From Micromonospora yangpuensis (GTDB lineage: Bacteria; Actinomycetota; Actinomycetes; Mycobacteriales; Micromonosporaceae), in assembly GCF_900091615.1 (NCBI RefSeq), contig NZ_FMIA01000002.1, positions 5,828,001 to 5,892,000 on the forward strand: a stretch of 64,000 nt of DNA. The letters run 5' to 3'. Positions 18,364 to 27,965 of this stretch are shown piece by piece (the stretch's first letter is position 1; every line of letters begins with the position of its first letter). The notes beneath the pieces are model-generated. The model was not told the origin of the DNA. It made no database searches and saw only the letters and a list, made by a program, of their open reading frames with translations. Made by a program: the position numbers and the translations under genes.

Positions 18364-21156
18364 TCAGGGCAGGACCGGCGGCGCGGTCTCGGTGTCGAAG
18401 CGCAGCGAGTCGGCGGCCAGGTCGGGATGCTCCACCCGCAGCGCCAGCTCCGCCGCCTCCTCCAGGCTCAGCTCGCTGCCCTCGGTGTAGGTGGCGTCGA
18501 AGACCGTCTCACCGAGCAGCGCCCGGACCTCCGCCTGCCGGGCCGTCCAGTACTCGTCGTGGATGCCGGGGGTGGAACGCAGACTCGCCCGGGTCGCGTG
18601 CGCCGCACCGAAGAACCGGGCCGCGAGGTGCGGTTCACCACCGGCCGCGCAGCGTACGGCGATCGCGTCCAGGGTGTCGCAGGCCCGGCCGTGGAAGCCG
18701 TGACTGATCCGGGAGCGCAGCGCCACCAGCAGGTGCTCGTGCGCGGCCACCAGGTCGCCCCGGGCCAGCGCCACCATGCCGAGCAGCATGTCGACCGACC
18801 GGCGGCCCCGCTCCACCGGCCGACCCGCCTCGATCGGGCGGGCCGCCCCCAACAGCTCGGCCGCCTCGTCCAGGGCACCACGCCGCCAGAGCAGCTCGGC
18901 CAGGCTGAAGACGGCGAAGAGCGCGTCGGCGACCACCGCCTGCTCGTGTGCCCAGTCGATGACCTCCCGGCAGACCCGTTCCGCCTCGTCGAACTGCCCC
19001 ATGTCGATCAGCGGCGCGGCCCGACCGGCCAGTACCCGGGCCAGCAGGCCCGCGTCGCCGGCCTGCCGGGCCGCCGCCTCGGCGCGCTGCGAGAAGCGCA
19101 GCTCCTCGGCGACCTCACCGTCCGCACCGGCATGCAGCGAGTGCATGTGGTACGCCGCCGCCAGCTCGGCCTCCGGAATCTCCTCCCCCGTCTCGGCGAT
19201 CCGCCCGTAGAGCCGGAACAGCCACAGTCGACCCTCCCGGGCCAGGCCCCGTTCCCGCCACCACTGGTCCAGCCCGCCGGCCAGCCGCAACCCGGCCCAG
19301 GCGCTGCCGCCGGTGGCACACCAGCGCAGCGCGGCCCGCAGCTCACCGGCCAACGGGTCCAGGGAGCACAGCGACAGGGTGACCGGTAGCCCGTCCGGGC
19401 CGAGGTGGGCCCGTTCCAGGGCATGCGTCGACCAGGCGACGTGCCGTTCCCGGGCGGTCCGCTCCTCACCGGCCTGGGCCAGCCGGCGGGCCGCGTACGC
19501 CCGGATCGGATCGAGCATCCGGTACGTGCTGCCGGCGGCCCGGGGCTCGGCCAGGATCATCGACTTGTCGACCAGCACGGAGAGCGGGTCGAGCGGATCG
19601 TCGTTCAGCAGCCACTGCATGGTGGGCAGGTCGACCGGCCCGGCGAAGACCGACAGCCAGCGCAGCAACCGGGCGGCCCGTGGCCCCAGGGTCCGGTACG
19701 ACCAGGTGACCGTGGCCTGCATGGTGACGTGCCGTTCGGCGGCGGACCGGCGGACCGCCCGACTGGCGGCGGTGGCCGGGACACCGCCGGCTGCGGCGGC
19801 CACCAGGTCGACGGTGTCCTGCTGGTTGCCGGTCCAGTCCCGCCCGTGAGGGCCCGGATCCGGGTCCTCACGGCCGGCGTCCAACGTGCTGAGCACGTCG
19901 TCGAGACGCTCGGCGAGCTGACCGGCGGAGAGCACCCGCAGCCGGGCCGCGGCCAGCTCTATGGCCAGCGGCAGACCGTCCAGCCGCTGCACCACCCGCC
20001 GCAGGTCGGCCGTTTCCGCCGGGTCCGGCTGCCGACCCCCCCGGGCGGCCATCGTCCGGTCCAGCAGCAACGCCACCGCGTCGCTCTGCGCGCCGTCGGG
20101 CCTCGGATCCACCGACAGCGGCGGGATCCGCCACACCACCTCGCCGGGCAGGCCGAAGGATTCCCGGCTGGTGGCCAGCACCCGTACCCCGCCGCTGCCG
20201 GCCAGCAGCCGGGAGATCACCTCGGCCGAGGCGGCGGGCTGGGCGTCGCAGGTGTCCAACACGACCAGCATGCGGCGGGCTGCAGCGTACTCGACAAGGG
20301 TGTCCACCATCGGCCGGCCCGGCTCGGGACGCAGGCCGAGCACGGCGGCGACCGCGAAGGCCACCAGGCCCGGGTCGGTCACCGTGGCGATGTCGACGAA
20401 CCAGACCCCGTCCGGGTACGCCTCGACCATCCCGGAGGCCAGCTCCACCGCGAGCCGGGTCTTGCCGGCGCCCCCCGCCCCCAGCACGGTGACCAGGCGG
20501 TGCCGCTGCATGAGCCGGAACAGGTCGGCCCGTTCGGTCTCCCGGCCGACGAACGAGGTGACCTGGGTGGGCAGGTTGTGCGTCACCGTGTCGGCGGTAC
20601 GCGGACGGGGGAACTGCCGCTCCAGACCGGGGGCCACCAGCTGGAACAGCCGCTCCGGGTCGTCGAAGCCGCGCAGCCGGTGCAGGCCGAGGTCGATCAG
20701 GGACGCCCCGGCCGGCAACGGGTCGGCGTGCCGGGCGGTCGCCGCCGAGCAGAGCACCTGTCCACCGTGGGCGGCGGCGGCGACCCGGGCGGCCCGGTGC
20801 ACCTCCGGGCTGGCGTACTCGCCGTCGCCGGGCTCGGCGTACCCGGTGTGCAGCCCCATCCGCACCTTCGGGGCGGAGTCCGGAGTGGGCCACTCGTGCC
20901 CGGCCAACGCGAGCTGCGCGGTCAGGCACGCGGTCAGCGCGGCGGTCGCGTCCGGGAACGCGATGAAGAACGAGTCGCCCTCGGTGAGCAGCTCCGCCCC
21001 GTCGGTGGCGGCGAGCGTGTCACGCAGCAGTCGGCGGTGCTCACGCAGCACCGGGCGGTAACCCGGCCCGAGCATCTGGGCCAACCGGGTCGACCCCTCG
21101 ATGTCGGTGAACACGAAGGTCACCAGCCCGCTCGGGAGGTCGATCGGTGGCGACAT
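18364..21156 (-). CDS. Class III adenylate/guanylate cyclase fused to NTPase-TPR regulator
   Basis: 930 residues. Residues 10-175 are a class III cyclase domain with the metal-binding aspartates in TFVFTDIEGSTRL (D18) and LTEGDSFFIAF (D61). Next is an NB-ARC/AfsR-like ATPase with Walker A LGAGGAGKTRLA (about 226-237) and VVLDTCDAQ (Walker B-like). The second half is helical, TPR-like, about 550-900. No C-terminal LuxR HTH is visible, so this may signal by cAMP/cGMP or by protein contact rather than direct DNA binding. Such cyclase-STAND fusions are common in actinomycetes and mostly uncharacterised. ATG at 21156 follows GGAGG at 8 nt. Monocistronic. Confidence 0.86.
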   Translation of the reverse strand: MSPPIDLPSGLVTFVFTDIEGSTRLAQMLGPGYRPVLREHRRLLRDTLAATDGAELLTEGDSFFIAFPDATAALTACLTAQLALAGHEWPTPDSAPKVRMGLHTGYAEPGDGEYASPEVHRAARVAAAAHGGQVLCSAATARHADPLPAGASLIDLGLHRLRGFDDPERLFQLVAPGLERQFPRPRTADTVTHNLPTQVTSFVGRETERADLFRLMQRHRLVTVLGAGGAGKTRLAVELASGMVEAYPDGVWFVDIATVTDPGLVAFAVAAVLGLRPEPGRPMVDTLVEYAAARRMLVVLDTCDAQPAASAEVISRLLAGSGGVRVLATSRESFGLPGEVVWRIPPLSVDPRPDGAQSDAVALLLDRTMAARGGRQPDPAETADLRRVVQRLDGLPLAIELAAARLRVLSAGQLAERLDDVLSTLDAGREDPDPGPHGRDWTGNQQDTVDLVAAAAGGVPATAASRAVRRSAAERHVTMQATVTWSYRTLGPRAARLLRWLSVFAGPVDLPTMQWLLNDDPLDPLSVLVDKSMILAEPRAAGSTYRMLDPIRAYAARRLAQAGEERTARERHVAWSTHALERAHLGPDGLPVTLSLCSLDPLAGELRAALRWCATGGSAWAGLRLAGGLDQWWRERGLAREGRLWLFRLYGRIAETGEEIPEAELAAAYHMHSLHAGADGEVAEELRFSQRAEAAARQAGDAGLLARVLAGRAAPLIDMGQFDEAERVCREVIDWAHEQAVVADALFAVFSLAELLWRRGALDEAAELLGAARPIEAGRPVERGRRSVDMLLGMVALARGDLVAAHEHLLVALRSRISHGFHGRACDTLDAIAVRCAAGGEPHLAARFFGAAHATRASLRSTPGIHDEYWTARQAEVRALLGETVFDATYTEGSELSLEEAAELALRVEHPDLAADSLRFDTETAPPVLP

Positions 21157-21311
21157 GCGTGGAACCTCCGCACCTCACGTCGGTGTCGTGCTCTCCGGGG
21201 TCACCGGTATCCGTCGGCTCGACGGTTACCGGTTCAGACCCAAAGGTGCCACTCGGCCTGCTTCCGGGCAAGGTCAGCAGGCCGACAACTGACCACTGGG
21301 GACAGTGGAGA

Positions 21312-21533
21312 TCAGCAACCGCACCCGCCGCCGCAGCATCCACCCCCGCCCGCGGCGGGCGCGGAACCGGTCGGGCCGACTCCGCCCCGACCGGTCACCG
21401 CGACCGCAGAGAGCAGCTTGACCGTGTCGTCGTGCCCGGCTGGGCAGGCCGCCGGTGCGGCTGCCTGCGCCATCGGGCGGTTGACCTCGAAGGTGTCGCC
21501 GCACGCGCGGCAGCGGAACTCGTACCGGGGCAT
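21312..21533 (-). CDS. FmdB-type zinc-ribbon protein
   Basis: 73-residue protein beginning MPRYEFRCRACGDTFEV, the FmdB/regulatory zinc-ribbon signature (CxxC then a distal CPAGH). The C-terminus is Gly/Cys-rich (GGGGCCGGGCGC) and may add metal ligands. Role unknown; family members are proposed transcription or metal-handling accessory proteins. ATG at 21533. It is transcribed divergently from the lytic-transglycosylase gene, with 39 bp between start codons, so the two promoters must overlap. Confidence 0.83.
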   Translation of the reverse strand: MPRYEFRCRACGDTFEVNRPMAQAAAPAACPAGHDDTVKLLSAVAVTGRGGVGPTGSAPAAGGGGCCGGGCGC

Positions 21534-21572
21534 GACACCCAGGGTACGACCGCACCTGACTATCGCTGCGAC

Positions 21573-23174
21573 ATGGGTGATACTCGACGGGTGGCGGACG
21601 GTGAGGAAGATTCGACGACCCGGCCCCTGCGTGCGGCCGTACCCTCGGCCGAGCCCGGGGCCCAGGCCCCGGAGCCGGCGTCGACGCGGGTGCCCCGCCC
21701 CCGACGCCCGTGGCTCGACAAGCTGTGGCACGAGCGTCGCTCCACCGCCCCAGGCTCCGACCCCGGCCCGACGGTGAAACCCGAGCCGACCTCGACCACC
21801 GCACCCGCCCCGCTCACCACGAAGGCCGACACCACGAAGGTCGACAGCCCGAAGGTCGACAGCCCGAAGGTCGACAGCGCGCCGGTGGCCACCGGGACCG
21901 ACATCGCGCCGACCGGAAGCACGTCGCCCACCACCACGGCCGGCGACGCCAAGGCCAGCGACCACGCGGCGGCACGCAACACCAAGGCCGGTGACGCCAA
22001 GACGAGCGACGCTGAGACCGGCGACGCCAAGACCGGCGACGCTGGGGGTACGAAAGCCGGGGACGCTGCGGCCGGTGGGGATGCGCCGGTGGCCGGGGCG
22101 GTCGGGGCCGTACCGCCGGTGGTGAAGCCCGGGGACCCACCGGCCGGTGCCGCCGGCGCAACGCCGAAGGGCGGCCGACGGCGGCGGATGCAGTTCGCCC
22201 ACGCGATGCGGGTGCCGCCACGTCAGGCGGCGGTCACCGCGGCCCGCGCCACCCGGGAGTGGTCGCAGCGGCCCAGCGGTCGGCTCACCCTGCCCGGGGT
22301 GTTCCTGCTCGCGCTGGTCGGTGCGACGGCTGCGGCCGGCGCGCTGCTGGTGCCGGCCGCGACCCGGGACGCCCGGCCGGTGGCCGCCGACGTCTCCGTC
22401 GACCCGACCGGCGAATGGCCGGGACTGCCCGGTGCCACCGCGGTACCGACCGCACCCGGCGGTACGCCTCTGCCCGGCCTGCCCGGCGCCACCGCCGGTC
22501 CCGGCCTGCCCGGCGCCGGTCCGGGCCTGCCCGGGGTGACCCCGGGCCCCGACGGGGTGCTGCCGTCGGGACCGGCTGCCGGTCCGGTGGCCACCGGACG
22601 TCCCGCCGACGCGCTCACCGCCTGGGCCCAGACCACCGGCGCGAAGGTGGGCATCTCACCGGTGGCCATGCAGGCGTACGGCTACGCCGAGCTGGTCCTC
22701 GCCGAGACCGAACGCGGCTGCGGGCTGAGCTGGACCACGCTGGCGGCGATCGGGTTCGTCGAGTCCCGACACGGGCAGGCCAACGGGGCGACCCTGAAGT
22801 CCAACGGCCGGGCCGAGGACCCGGTGATCATCGGCCTGCCGCTGGACGGCAACGGTGGCCGGATGCGGATCGCCGACACCGACCAGGGCCAACTCGACGG
22901 GGACACCACCTACGACCGGGCCGTCGGTCCGATGCAGTTCATCCCGACGACCTGGGAGGAGATCGGGGCGGACGCCGACAACGACGGGGTCAAGGATCCG
23001 CACAACCTGCACGACGCGGCGCTCGCCGCCGGCCGCTACCTCTGCAAGGGTGGCCGGAACCTGACGATCCCCGGTGACTGGTGGGAAGCGATCCTGTCCT
23101 ACAACGACGTCCGCCGGTACGCTCAGGACGTCTTCGACACGGCGAACCGGTACGGACAGGCCAGCCGCACCTGA
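21573..23174 (+). CDS. Membrane-anchored lytic transglycosylase (MltB-like) with repetitive cytoplasmic N-terminus
   Basis: About 533 residues. The first 230 are low-complexity and contain tandem repeats (VDSPK three times, then GDAKTSDAETGDAKTGDA). A TM helix lies at about 237-258, then a Pro/Gly-rich spacer with LPGA repeats (about 270-330), then a lytic transglycosylase domain from about 345. This domain has AIGFVESRHGQ (catalytic Glu), GPMQFIPTTWEEIG and DALAAGRYLC-like motifs, ending with SYNDVRRYAQDV. It should cleave peptidoglycan glycan strands outside the membrane. The long disordered cytoplasmic part is unusual for this enzyme family and suggests an internal partner. ATG 21573 or GTG 21591 could be the start. 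Confidence 0.85.
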   Translation: MGDTRRVADGEEDSTTRPLRAAVPSAEPGAQAPEPASTRVPRPRRPWLDKLWHERRSTAPGSDPGPTVKPEPTSTTAPAPLTTKADTTKVDSPKVDSPKVDSAPVATGTDIAPTGSTSPTTTAGDAKASDHAAARNTKAGDAKTSDAETGDAKTGDAGGTKAGDAAAGGDAPVAGAVGAVPPVVKPGDPPAGAAGATPKGGRRRRMQFAHAMRVPPRQAAVTAARATREWSQRPSGRLTLPGVFLLALVGATAAAGALLVPAATRDARPVAADVSVDPTGEWPGLPGATAVPTAPGGTPLPGLPGATAGPGLPGAGPGLPGVTPGPDGVLPSGPAAGPVATGRPADALTAWAQTTGAKVGISPVAMQAYGYAELVLAETERGCGLSWTTLAAIGFVESRHGQANGATLKSNGRAEDPVIIGLPLDGNGGRMRIADTDQGQLDGDTTYDRAVGPMQFIPTTWEEIGADADNDGVKDPHNLHDAALAAGRYLCKGGRNLTIPGDWWEAILSYNDVRRYAQDVFDTANRYGQASRT

Positions 23175-23246
23175 CGTGCGTTCCGGTGTACTTTGGCGGA
23201 CCGGAGGCTTCCGTCAGCCACCCGATGCCGGCAAGCTGTAGGCGTG

Positions 23247-24263
23247 ATGGTGCGCGAGTGGGATCCCAGGTCCGCGTCCTCCGCCGAGATCGCGTCGCTG
23301 CTGGACACCCTGAACGCGGTCCTGGCGACCGACCTGCCGCAGGACCCGGCCTGGTCGGGGGCGTCCATGCGGGAGTATCTCGCCGAGGTGATGCCGGGCG
23401 AGCGGCGGATCTCCTGGATGGTCCAACCCGAGTCGAGCGACGAGGGACCGCCCGGTGCGGTCCTGGGGCACGTCCACGTGCTGCTCCTCGGCGACATCGG
23501 GGTGCTGGAGCTGCTGGTCCATCCGTCGGTACGCCGCACCGGGCTGGGCCGCCGGTTGGTCCGGCTGGCCGCCCACCGGGTCTATCAGGAGGGTTTCCAG
23601 TCGATCGGGGTCGAGGTGGCCGGCGACACCCCGGCGATCGGTTTCTACACCTCGCTCGGCTTCAGCCGGGACTACGTCGAGACCCGCAGCGTGCTCGAAC
23701 TCTCCGGGGTGGACTGGCCGGCGCTGGCCGACATGGCCACCGGCGTCGGGACGGGTTACCAGCTCCAGTTCCACCCGGGCGGGCCGCCGGACGAGCTGAT
23801 CGAGGCGTACGCCAAGGCCAAGGCCGAGGCACGCGACGTCGAGGATGGTGAGCTGCGGCCCAGCTCGTACGATCCGCAGCGGCTCCGGGACAGCCTGGAC
23901 TGCCTGCACCGGCGCGGGATGCAGCCGTACATCGTGCTGGCCCTGCACGAGCGGACCGGTGAGGTGGCGGGGCTGACCGAGGTGGTGGTGCCGGCGCAGC
24001 ATCCCACCCGGGCCGACCAGTACGACACGATCGTGGCGCTGGAGCACCGGGGCCACGGCATCGACCGGGCGATCAAGGCGCGGATGCTGCTCGAACTCCG
24101 CTCGGCCGAGCCGCAACTGACCGAGGTGCAGACCTGGAACGCCCAGGCCAACGAGGCGATGTTGAAGGTCAACGCCGAGCTGGGCTACCAGCCCGACCGG
24201 GAGTGGTGCGAGTACGGCGCGGACGTGGGGGCCCTGGTGCACCGCCTGGACGCCCGGGGCTGA
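23247..24263 (+). CDS. Tandem GNAT acetyltransferase
   Basis: 338 residues with two GNAT halves. The N-terminal half has the acetyl-CoA loop VRRTGLGRRLVRLA and AIGFYTSLGF, and the C-terminal half has LEHRGHGIDRAIKARML and NEAMLKVNAELGYQ. The two-domain arrangement is like mycothiol synthase (MshD), but the sequence is too different to assign that role. The enzyme would acetylate an amine of unknown identity. Starts at ATG 23247 or GTG 23250; the ribosome site is weak. Followed by a GC-rich spacer with repeated CCCGGCGGCCCGGGGC-like blocks (24264-24360) and then convergent hemB. Confidence 0.83.
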   Translation: MVREWDPRSASSAEIASLLDTLNAVLATDLPQDPAWSGASMREYLAEVMPGERRISWMVQPESSDEGPPGAVLGHVHVLLLGDIGVLELLVHPSVRRTGLGRRLVRLAAHRVYQEGFQSIGVEVAGDTPAIGFYTSLGFSRDYVETRSVLELSGVDWPALADMATGVGTGYQLQFHPGGPPDELIEAYAKAKAEARDVEDGELRPSSYDPQRLRDSLDCLHRRGMQPYIVLALHERTGEVAGLTEVVVPAQHPTRADQYDTIVALEHRGHGIDRAIKARMLLELRSAEPQLTEVQTWNAQANEAMLKVNAELGYQPDREWCEYGADVGALVHRLDARG

Positions 24264-24369
24264 CCCGGCGGCCCGGGGCGCGGCTGACCCGGGTCGACCC
24301 GGCGGCCCGGGGCTGACCTGCCGGCCCGGGGCGTGGGCGGCCCCGGGAGCACCGGCGGCGCGCCGGGGG

Positions 24370-25353
24370 TCAGTAACGCTCGCGGAGCAGCCGGGCGGCC
24401 TCGGTGGCCCAGTAGGTGAGGATGACGCCCGCACCGGCCCGCCGGATCGAGGTGAGCGTCTCCAGGATCACCCGTTCCCGGTCGATCCAGCCGTTCGCGG
24501 CGGCGGCCTCGACCATCGCGTACTCGCCGGAGACCTGGTAGGCGGCGACCGGGACGTCCACCGCGGCCCGGACCGCGGCGACCACGTCCAGGTAGGGCAG
24601 GGCCGGCTTGACCATGACCAGGTCGGCGCCCTCGGCGACGTCCAGCGCCACCTCGCGCAGCGACTCCCGCAGGTTCGCCGGGTCCTGCTGGTAGGTGCGC
24701 CGGTCGCCCTCCAGCGCCGACTCCACCGCGTCCCGGAACGGACCGAAGAACGCCGAGGCGTACTTGGCGGCGTAGGCCAGCACCGCGACGTCGGCGTGCC
24801 CGGCCGCGTCGAGCGCCCGGCGGACCACCCCGACCTGGCCGTCCATCATCCCGGACGGGCCGACCACGCCGACCCCGGCGGCGGCCTGGGCGACCGCCAT
24901 CTCCGCGTAGGCGGCCAGGGTGGCGTCGTTGTCGACGTCACCGTCCGGGCCGAGCAGGCCGCAGTGCCCGTGCGAGGTGAACTCGTCCAGGCAGAGGTCG
25001 CTCATCACCACGGTCGCGTCACCGACCTCGGCGACCACGTCCCGGATGGCCACGTTCAGGATGCCCGCCGGGTCGATGCCGCCCGAGCCGGTGGCGTCCC
25101 GCTCGGCCGGCACCCCGAAGAGCATGATCCCGCCGACCCCGGCCTGGACCGCCTCGACGGCGGCCTTGCGCAGCGAGTCCCGGGAGTGCTGGAACACCCC
25201 CGGCAGCGAGGCGACCGGCCGTGGCTCGGCCAGCCCCTCCCGGACGAACATCGGCAGCACCAGCTCGGCCGGGGCCACCCGGGTCTCGGAGACCAGCCGG
25301 CGCACCGCCGGGGTGCGGCGCAGCCGGCGGGGCCGGATCTCGGGGTACGGCAT
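24370..25353 (-). CDS. hemB: Delta-aminolevulinic acid dehydratase (porphobilinogen synthase)
   Basis: 327 residues, full length. Condenses two 5-aminolevulinate molecules to porphobilinogen. Catalytic Schiff-base lysines lie in [16 protein letters not shown] and [12 protein letters not shown]. The metal-site region reads [14 protein letters not shown]. This is not the full three-cysteine zinc site of animal enzymes, in keeping with Mg-dependent bacterial types. YQVSGEYAM and [10 protein letters not shown] complete the family pattern. ATG at 25353 has GGAGG 8 nt upstream. Last gene of the rex-hemA-hemC-hemD-hemB series, separated from hemD by four 17-bp tandem repeats. Confidence 0.96.
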   Translation of the reverse strand: MPYPEIRPRRLRRTPAVRRLVSETRVAPAELVLPMFVREGLAEPRPVASLPGVFQHSRDSLRKAAVEAVQAGVGGIMLFGVPAERDATGSGGIDPAGILNVAIRDVVAEVGDATVVMSDLCLDEFTSHGHCGLLGPDGDVDNDATLAAYAEMAVAQAAAGVGVVGPSGMMDGQVGVVRRALDAAGHADVAVLAYAAKYASAFFGPFRDAVESALEGDRRTYQQDPANLRESLREVALDVAEGADLVMVKPALPYLDVVAAVRAAVDVPVAAYQVSGEYAMVEAAAANGWIDRERVILETLTSIRRAGAGVILTYWATEAARLLRERY

Positions 25354-25371
25354 GCGGACCTCCGTGAACGA

Positions 25372-25436
25372 CTAGCGGAACCTGAGGGCTGGAGCCTGAA
25401 GGCTGGTGGAACCTGAGGGCTAGCGGAACCTGAGCG
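25372..25436. repeat. Four-unit 17-bp tandem repeat spanning the hemD 3' end
   Basis: Units at 25372-25388, 25389-25402 (3 bases shorter), 25403-25419 and 25420-25436 share CTnGnGGAACCTGAGGG. The hemD stop codon (CTA on the plus strand) lies in the last unit and recurs exactly in the first. The array looks like repeated duplication of the end of hemD. Confidence 0.85.
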
Positions 25437-27000
25437 CGGTGGGGCCCTGCACCTTGGAGCCGCGACGCTGCTTGGCCGGCATGGCGGCCAGCTTCTCGCG
25501 CAACTCCACGGCGTAGGCGGCGAGCGCCTCCACCAGGTCGGGGACCGAGGCGTGCGGCGGCTGCACGTCGACCCGCAGGCCGAACTCGGTGGCGGTCTCC
25601 GCCGTCTTGGGCCCGATGACAGCGACCACGGTACGCGCGTGCGGCTTGCCGGCGATACCCACCAGGTTGCGCACGGTGGAGGACGAGGTGAAGAGCACCG
25701 CGTCGAAGCCACCCGACTTGATCGCGTCGCGGATCTCGGCCGGCGGCGGCGCGGCCCGCACCGTCCGGTACGCGGTCACGTCGTCGACCTCCCAGCCCCG
25801 CTCGGTGAGGCCGGCGGCCAGCGTCTCGGTGGCGATGTCGGCGCGCGGCAGCAGCACCCGGCCGACCGGGTCGAGGATCTCGTCGTGCGGGGAGAACTCG
25901 GCAAGCAGCCCCTCGGAGGACTGCTCACCGGCCGGGACCAGCTCGGGCTGGATGCCGAAGGCGCGGACCGCCTCGGCGGTGGCGTCCCCGATACAGGCGA
26001 TCTTGACGCCGCCGAAGTGCCGGGCGTCCAGACCGTGCTCGGCGAACTTCTCCCAGACCGCCCGCACCGCGTTGACCGAGGTGAAGATGACCCAGGCGTA
26101 CCTGCCGTCGACCAGACCCTTGACCGCCCGCTCCATCTGCGCCGGGGTCCGCGGCGGCTCCACCGCGATGGTCGGCACCTCGCACGGGATCGCCCCGTAC
26201 GCGCGCAGCCGGGCACTCATCACCCCGGCCTGCTCCTTGGTCCGGGGGACCAGCACCTTCCAGCCGTACAGCGGGCGGTTCTCCCACCAGCTCAGCTTGT
26301 CCCGCTGGCCGACCCCCGCACCGAGGGTGAGCACCACCCGGCCGGTGAAGCCGAGCGCCGCGGCGACGAAGCTGTCCACCGTCGAGGCGGTGGTGTACTG
26401 GGTCTCCCCGGTGCCGTCGCCGGTCACCCCGACCGCGGTCGTCCCGTCGACCCCGGCGGCGAGCAGACCGTCGCGGATCGCGGCCAGGTCACCGGCGTCG
26501 ACCGCCAGCGCCAGCGAGCCCCGGGACACCGCGGCGGCGAGCGCCTCGAAGTCCAGCGTGGCGACGTCGGAGACGTCGGCGGCGGTACGCACCCCGGGCA
26601 GCGGCACACCGGCGTAGGTGGCCACCCCCTCGGCCTGGCTGACCCCCGGCACCACCTCGAAGTGCGCGGCGGTACGCGCCACCGCCTGCACCTCCTTGAC
26701 CACCGAGTCGTGCCCGAACGGGTCGCCGGCGACCAGGTGCACCGCGTTCAACCCGGAGCGGGCCGCCGAGATCAGCACCTTCGCCACGTCCCCCGGCACG
26801 CCCTCCGCCGGGCTGAACTGGGTGTCGGGCCGGGCCTGGGTCCGCACGGCGGTGAGCAGCGACTCGGGGACCCCCCGGTCGTACACCACCTGGTCGGCGT
26901 CGACCAGGGCGTCGAACGCCCGGCGGGTCAGCAGGCCCGGGTCGCCGGGTCCAGCCCCGACGAACGCGATACGGCCTGCGGGCTTACGGGTGCGGGTCAT
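25420..27000 (-). CDS. hemD: Fused uroporphyrinogen-III C-methyltransferase / uroporphyrinogen-III synthase
   Basis: 526 residues. The N-terminal half is a CobA/SUMT methyltransferase (AFVGAGPGDPGLLTRRA, VYDRGV, VHLVAGDPFGHD, VPGVSQAEGVATYAGVPL). The C-terminal half (from about 255) is HemD (WKVLVPRTKEQAGVMSARL, VIFTSVNAVRAVWE, IGDATAEAVRAFG, VLFTSSSTVRNL). It cyclises hydroxymethylbilane to uroporphyrinogen III and can methylate it toward siroheme/cobalamin. The fusion is normal for actinobacteria. ATG at 27000 overlaps the hemC stop by 4 bp (ATGA). The last residues LRFR precede a tandem-repeat array. A family-typical basic tail (KQRRGSK) is present. Confidence 0.95.
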   Translation of the reverse strand: MTRTRKPAGRIAFVGAGPGDPGLLTRRAFDALVDADQVVYDRGVPESLLTAVRTQARPDTQFSPAEGVPGDVAKVLISAARSGLNAVHLVAGDPFGHDSVVKEVQAVARTAAHFEVVPGVSQAEGVATYAGVPLPGVRTAADVSDVATLDFEALAAAVSRGSLALAVDAGDLAAIRDGLLAAGVDGTTAVGVTGDGTGETQYTTASTVDSFVAAALGFTGRVVLTLGAGVGQRDKLSWWENRPLYGWKVLVPRTKEQAGVMSARLRAYGAIPCEVPTIAVEPPRTPAQMERAVKGLVDGRYAWVIFTSVNAVRAVWEKFAEHGLDARHFGGVKIACIGDATAEAVRAFGIQPELVPAGEQSSEGLLAEFSPHDEILDPVGRVLLPRADIATETLAAGLTERGWEVDDVTAYRTVRAAPPPAEIRDAIKSGGFDAVLFTSSSTVRNLVGIAGKPHARTVVAVIGPKTAETATEFGLRVDVQPPHASVPDLVEALAAYAVELREKLAAMPAKQRRGSKVQGPTALRFR

Positions 27001-27965
27001 TCTGTGCTCCCAATGTGCTGGGTCCCCGGGGCGGCAGGTCCGTCCTGGCCGAGGATCGAGTCGGCACCGAGGTCGAGGAGTTCGGCGGCGAGGGCCTTGC
27101 CGATCTCCGCCGCCTCGGCGGGCGTACCGGTGCGGGACAGCCGGAGGTCTCGGGTGCCGTCCGGGCTGATCACCGCCCCGCGCAGGTAGATCTCCTCGCC
27201 CTGCTCGCCCTCGGCGAGCACGGCGTAGGCGGCGACCGGGGCGGAGCACCCGGCCTCCAGGGTGGCCAGCAACGCCCGTTCCGCGGTGACCGCGGCGCGC
27301 GACGGTGCGTGGTCGAGCACGGTGAGCAGCTCCACCAGTTCCGGGTCGTCGGCCCGGCACTCCACCGCCAGCGCGCCCTGGGCGGGCGCGGGCAGCATCA
27401 GCATCGGGTCGAGCGTCTCGGTGATCTCGTCGGCGCGGCCCAGTCGGGCCAGCCCGGCCCGGGCCAGCACCACCGCGTCGAGATCGGCCTGTGGGCCGAG
27501 CACCCGCCGCAGGCGGGTGTCGACGTTGCCCCGGATCGGGGTCACCTCCAGCTGCGCCCCGAGCGCGTGCAGCTGGGCGGCCCGACGCAGCGCGCCGGTG
27601 CCCACCCGGGCTCCGGCCGGCAGCTCGGCGAGAGTACGTCCGCCCGTGGCGACCAGCGCGTCGCGCGGGTCCTGCCGGGGCGGCACCGCCGCGATGTGCA
27701 GTCCGGCCGCGTCCGCGGTGGGCAGATCCTTGTAGGAGTGCACCGCGAAGTCGATGGTGTGCGCGGTGAGGGCGTCGCGCAGGGCGGAGACGAAGACACC
27801 GACGCCGAGCGAGGCCACCGGTGCGGTCGAGCGGTCCCCGGCGGTGACCACCTCGACCAGCTCGACCGCGCGCCCGGTGGCGGCGGTGAGGGCCTCGGCG
27901 ACCTGCCCGGACTGGGCCATCGCCAACGCGCTGCCCCGGGTACCGAGGCGCAGCGGCCTGGTCAT
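26997..27965 (-). CDS. hemC: Porphobilinogen deaminase (hydroxymethylbilane synthase)
   Basis: 322 residues. Polymerises four porphobilinogens on a dipyrromethane cofactor. Begins PLRLGTRGSALAMAQSG; active-site Asp in FAVHSYKDLPT; cofactor-binding Cys in LEAGCSAPVAAYA (about C240). ATG at 27965 overlaps the hemA stop, and its own stop overlaps hemD, so hemA-hemC-hemD are translationally coupled. No unusual features. Confidence 0.97.
   Translation of the reverse strand: MTRPLRLGTRGSALAMAQSGQVAEALTAATGRAVELVEVVTAGDRSTAPVASLGVGVFVSALRDALTAHTIDFAVHSYKDLPTADAAGLHIAAVPPRQDPRDALVATGGRTLAELPAGARVGTGALRRAAQLHALGAQLEVTPIRGNVDTRLRRVLGPQADLDAVVLARAGLARLGRADEITETLDPMLMLPAPAQGALAVECRADDPELVELLTVLDHAPSRAAVTAERALLATLEAGCSAPVAAYAVLAEGEQGEEIYLRGAVISPDGTRDLRLSRTGTPAEAAEIGKALAAELLDLGADSILGQDGPAAPGTQHIGSTE

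Noticed and set aside
18364..21156. LuxR/SARP pathway regulator
   Set aside because: No DNA-binding helix-turn-helix is visible at either end; the N-terminus is a cyclase domain.
23247..24263. Mycothiol synthase MshD
   Set aside because: Two GNAT domains fit, but sequence motifs are not diagnostic and it is far from mshA; kept as a generic acetyltransferase.
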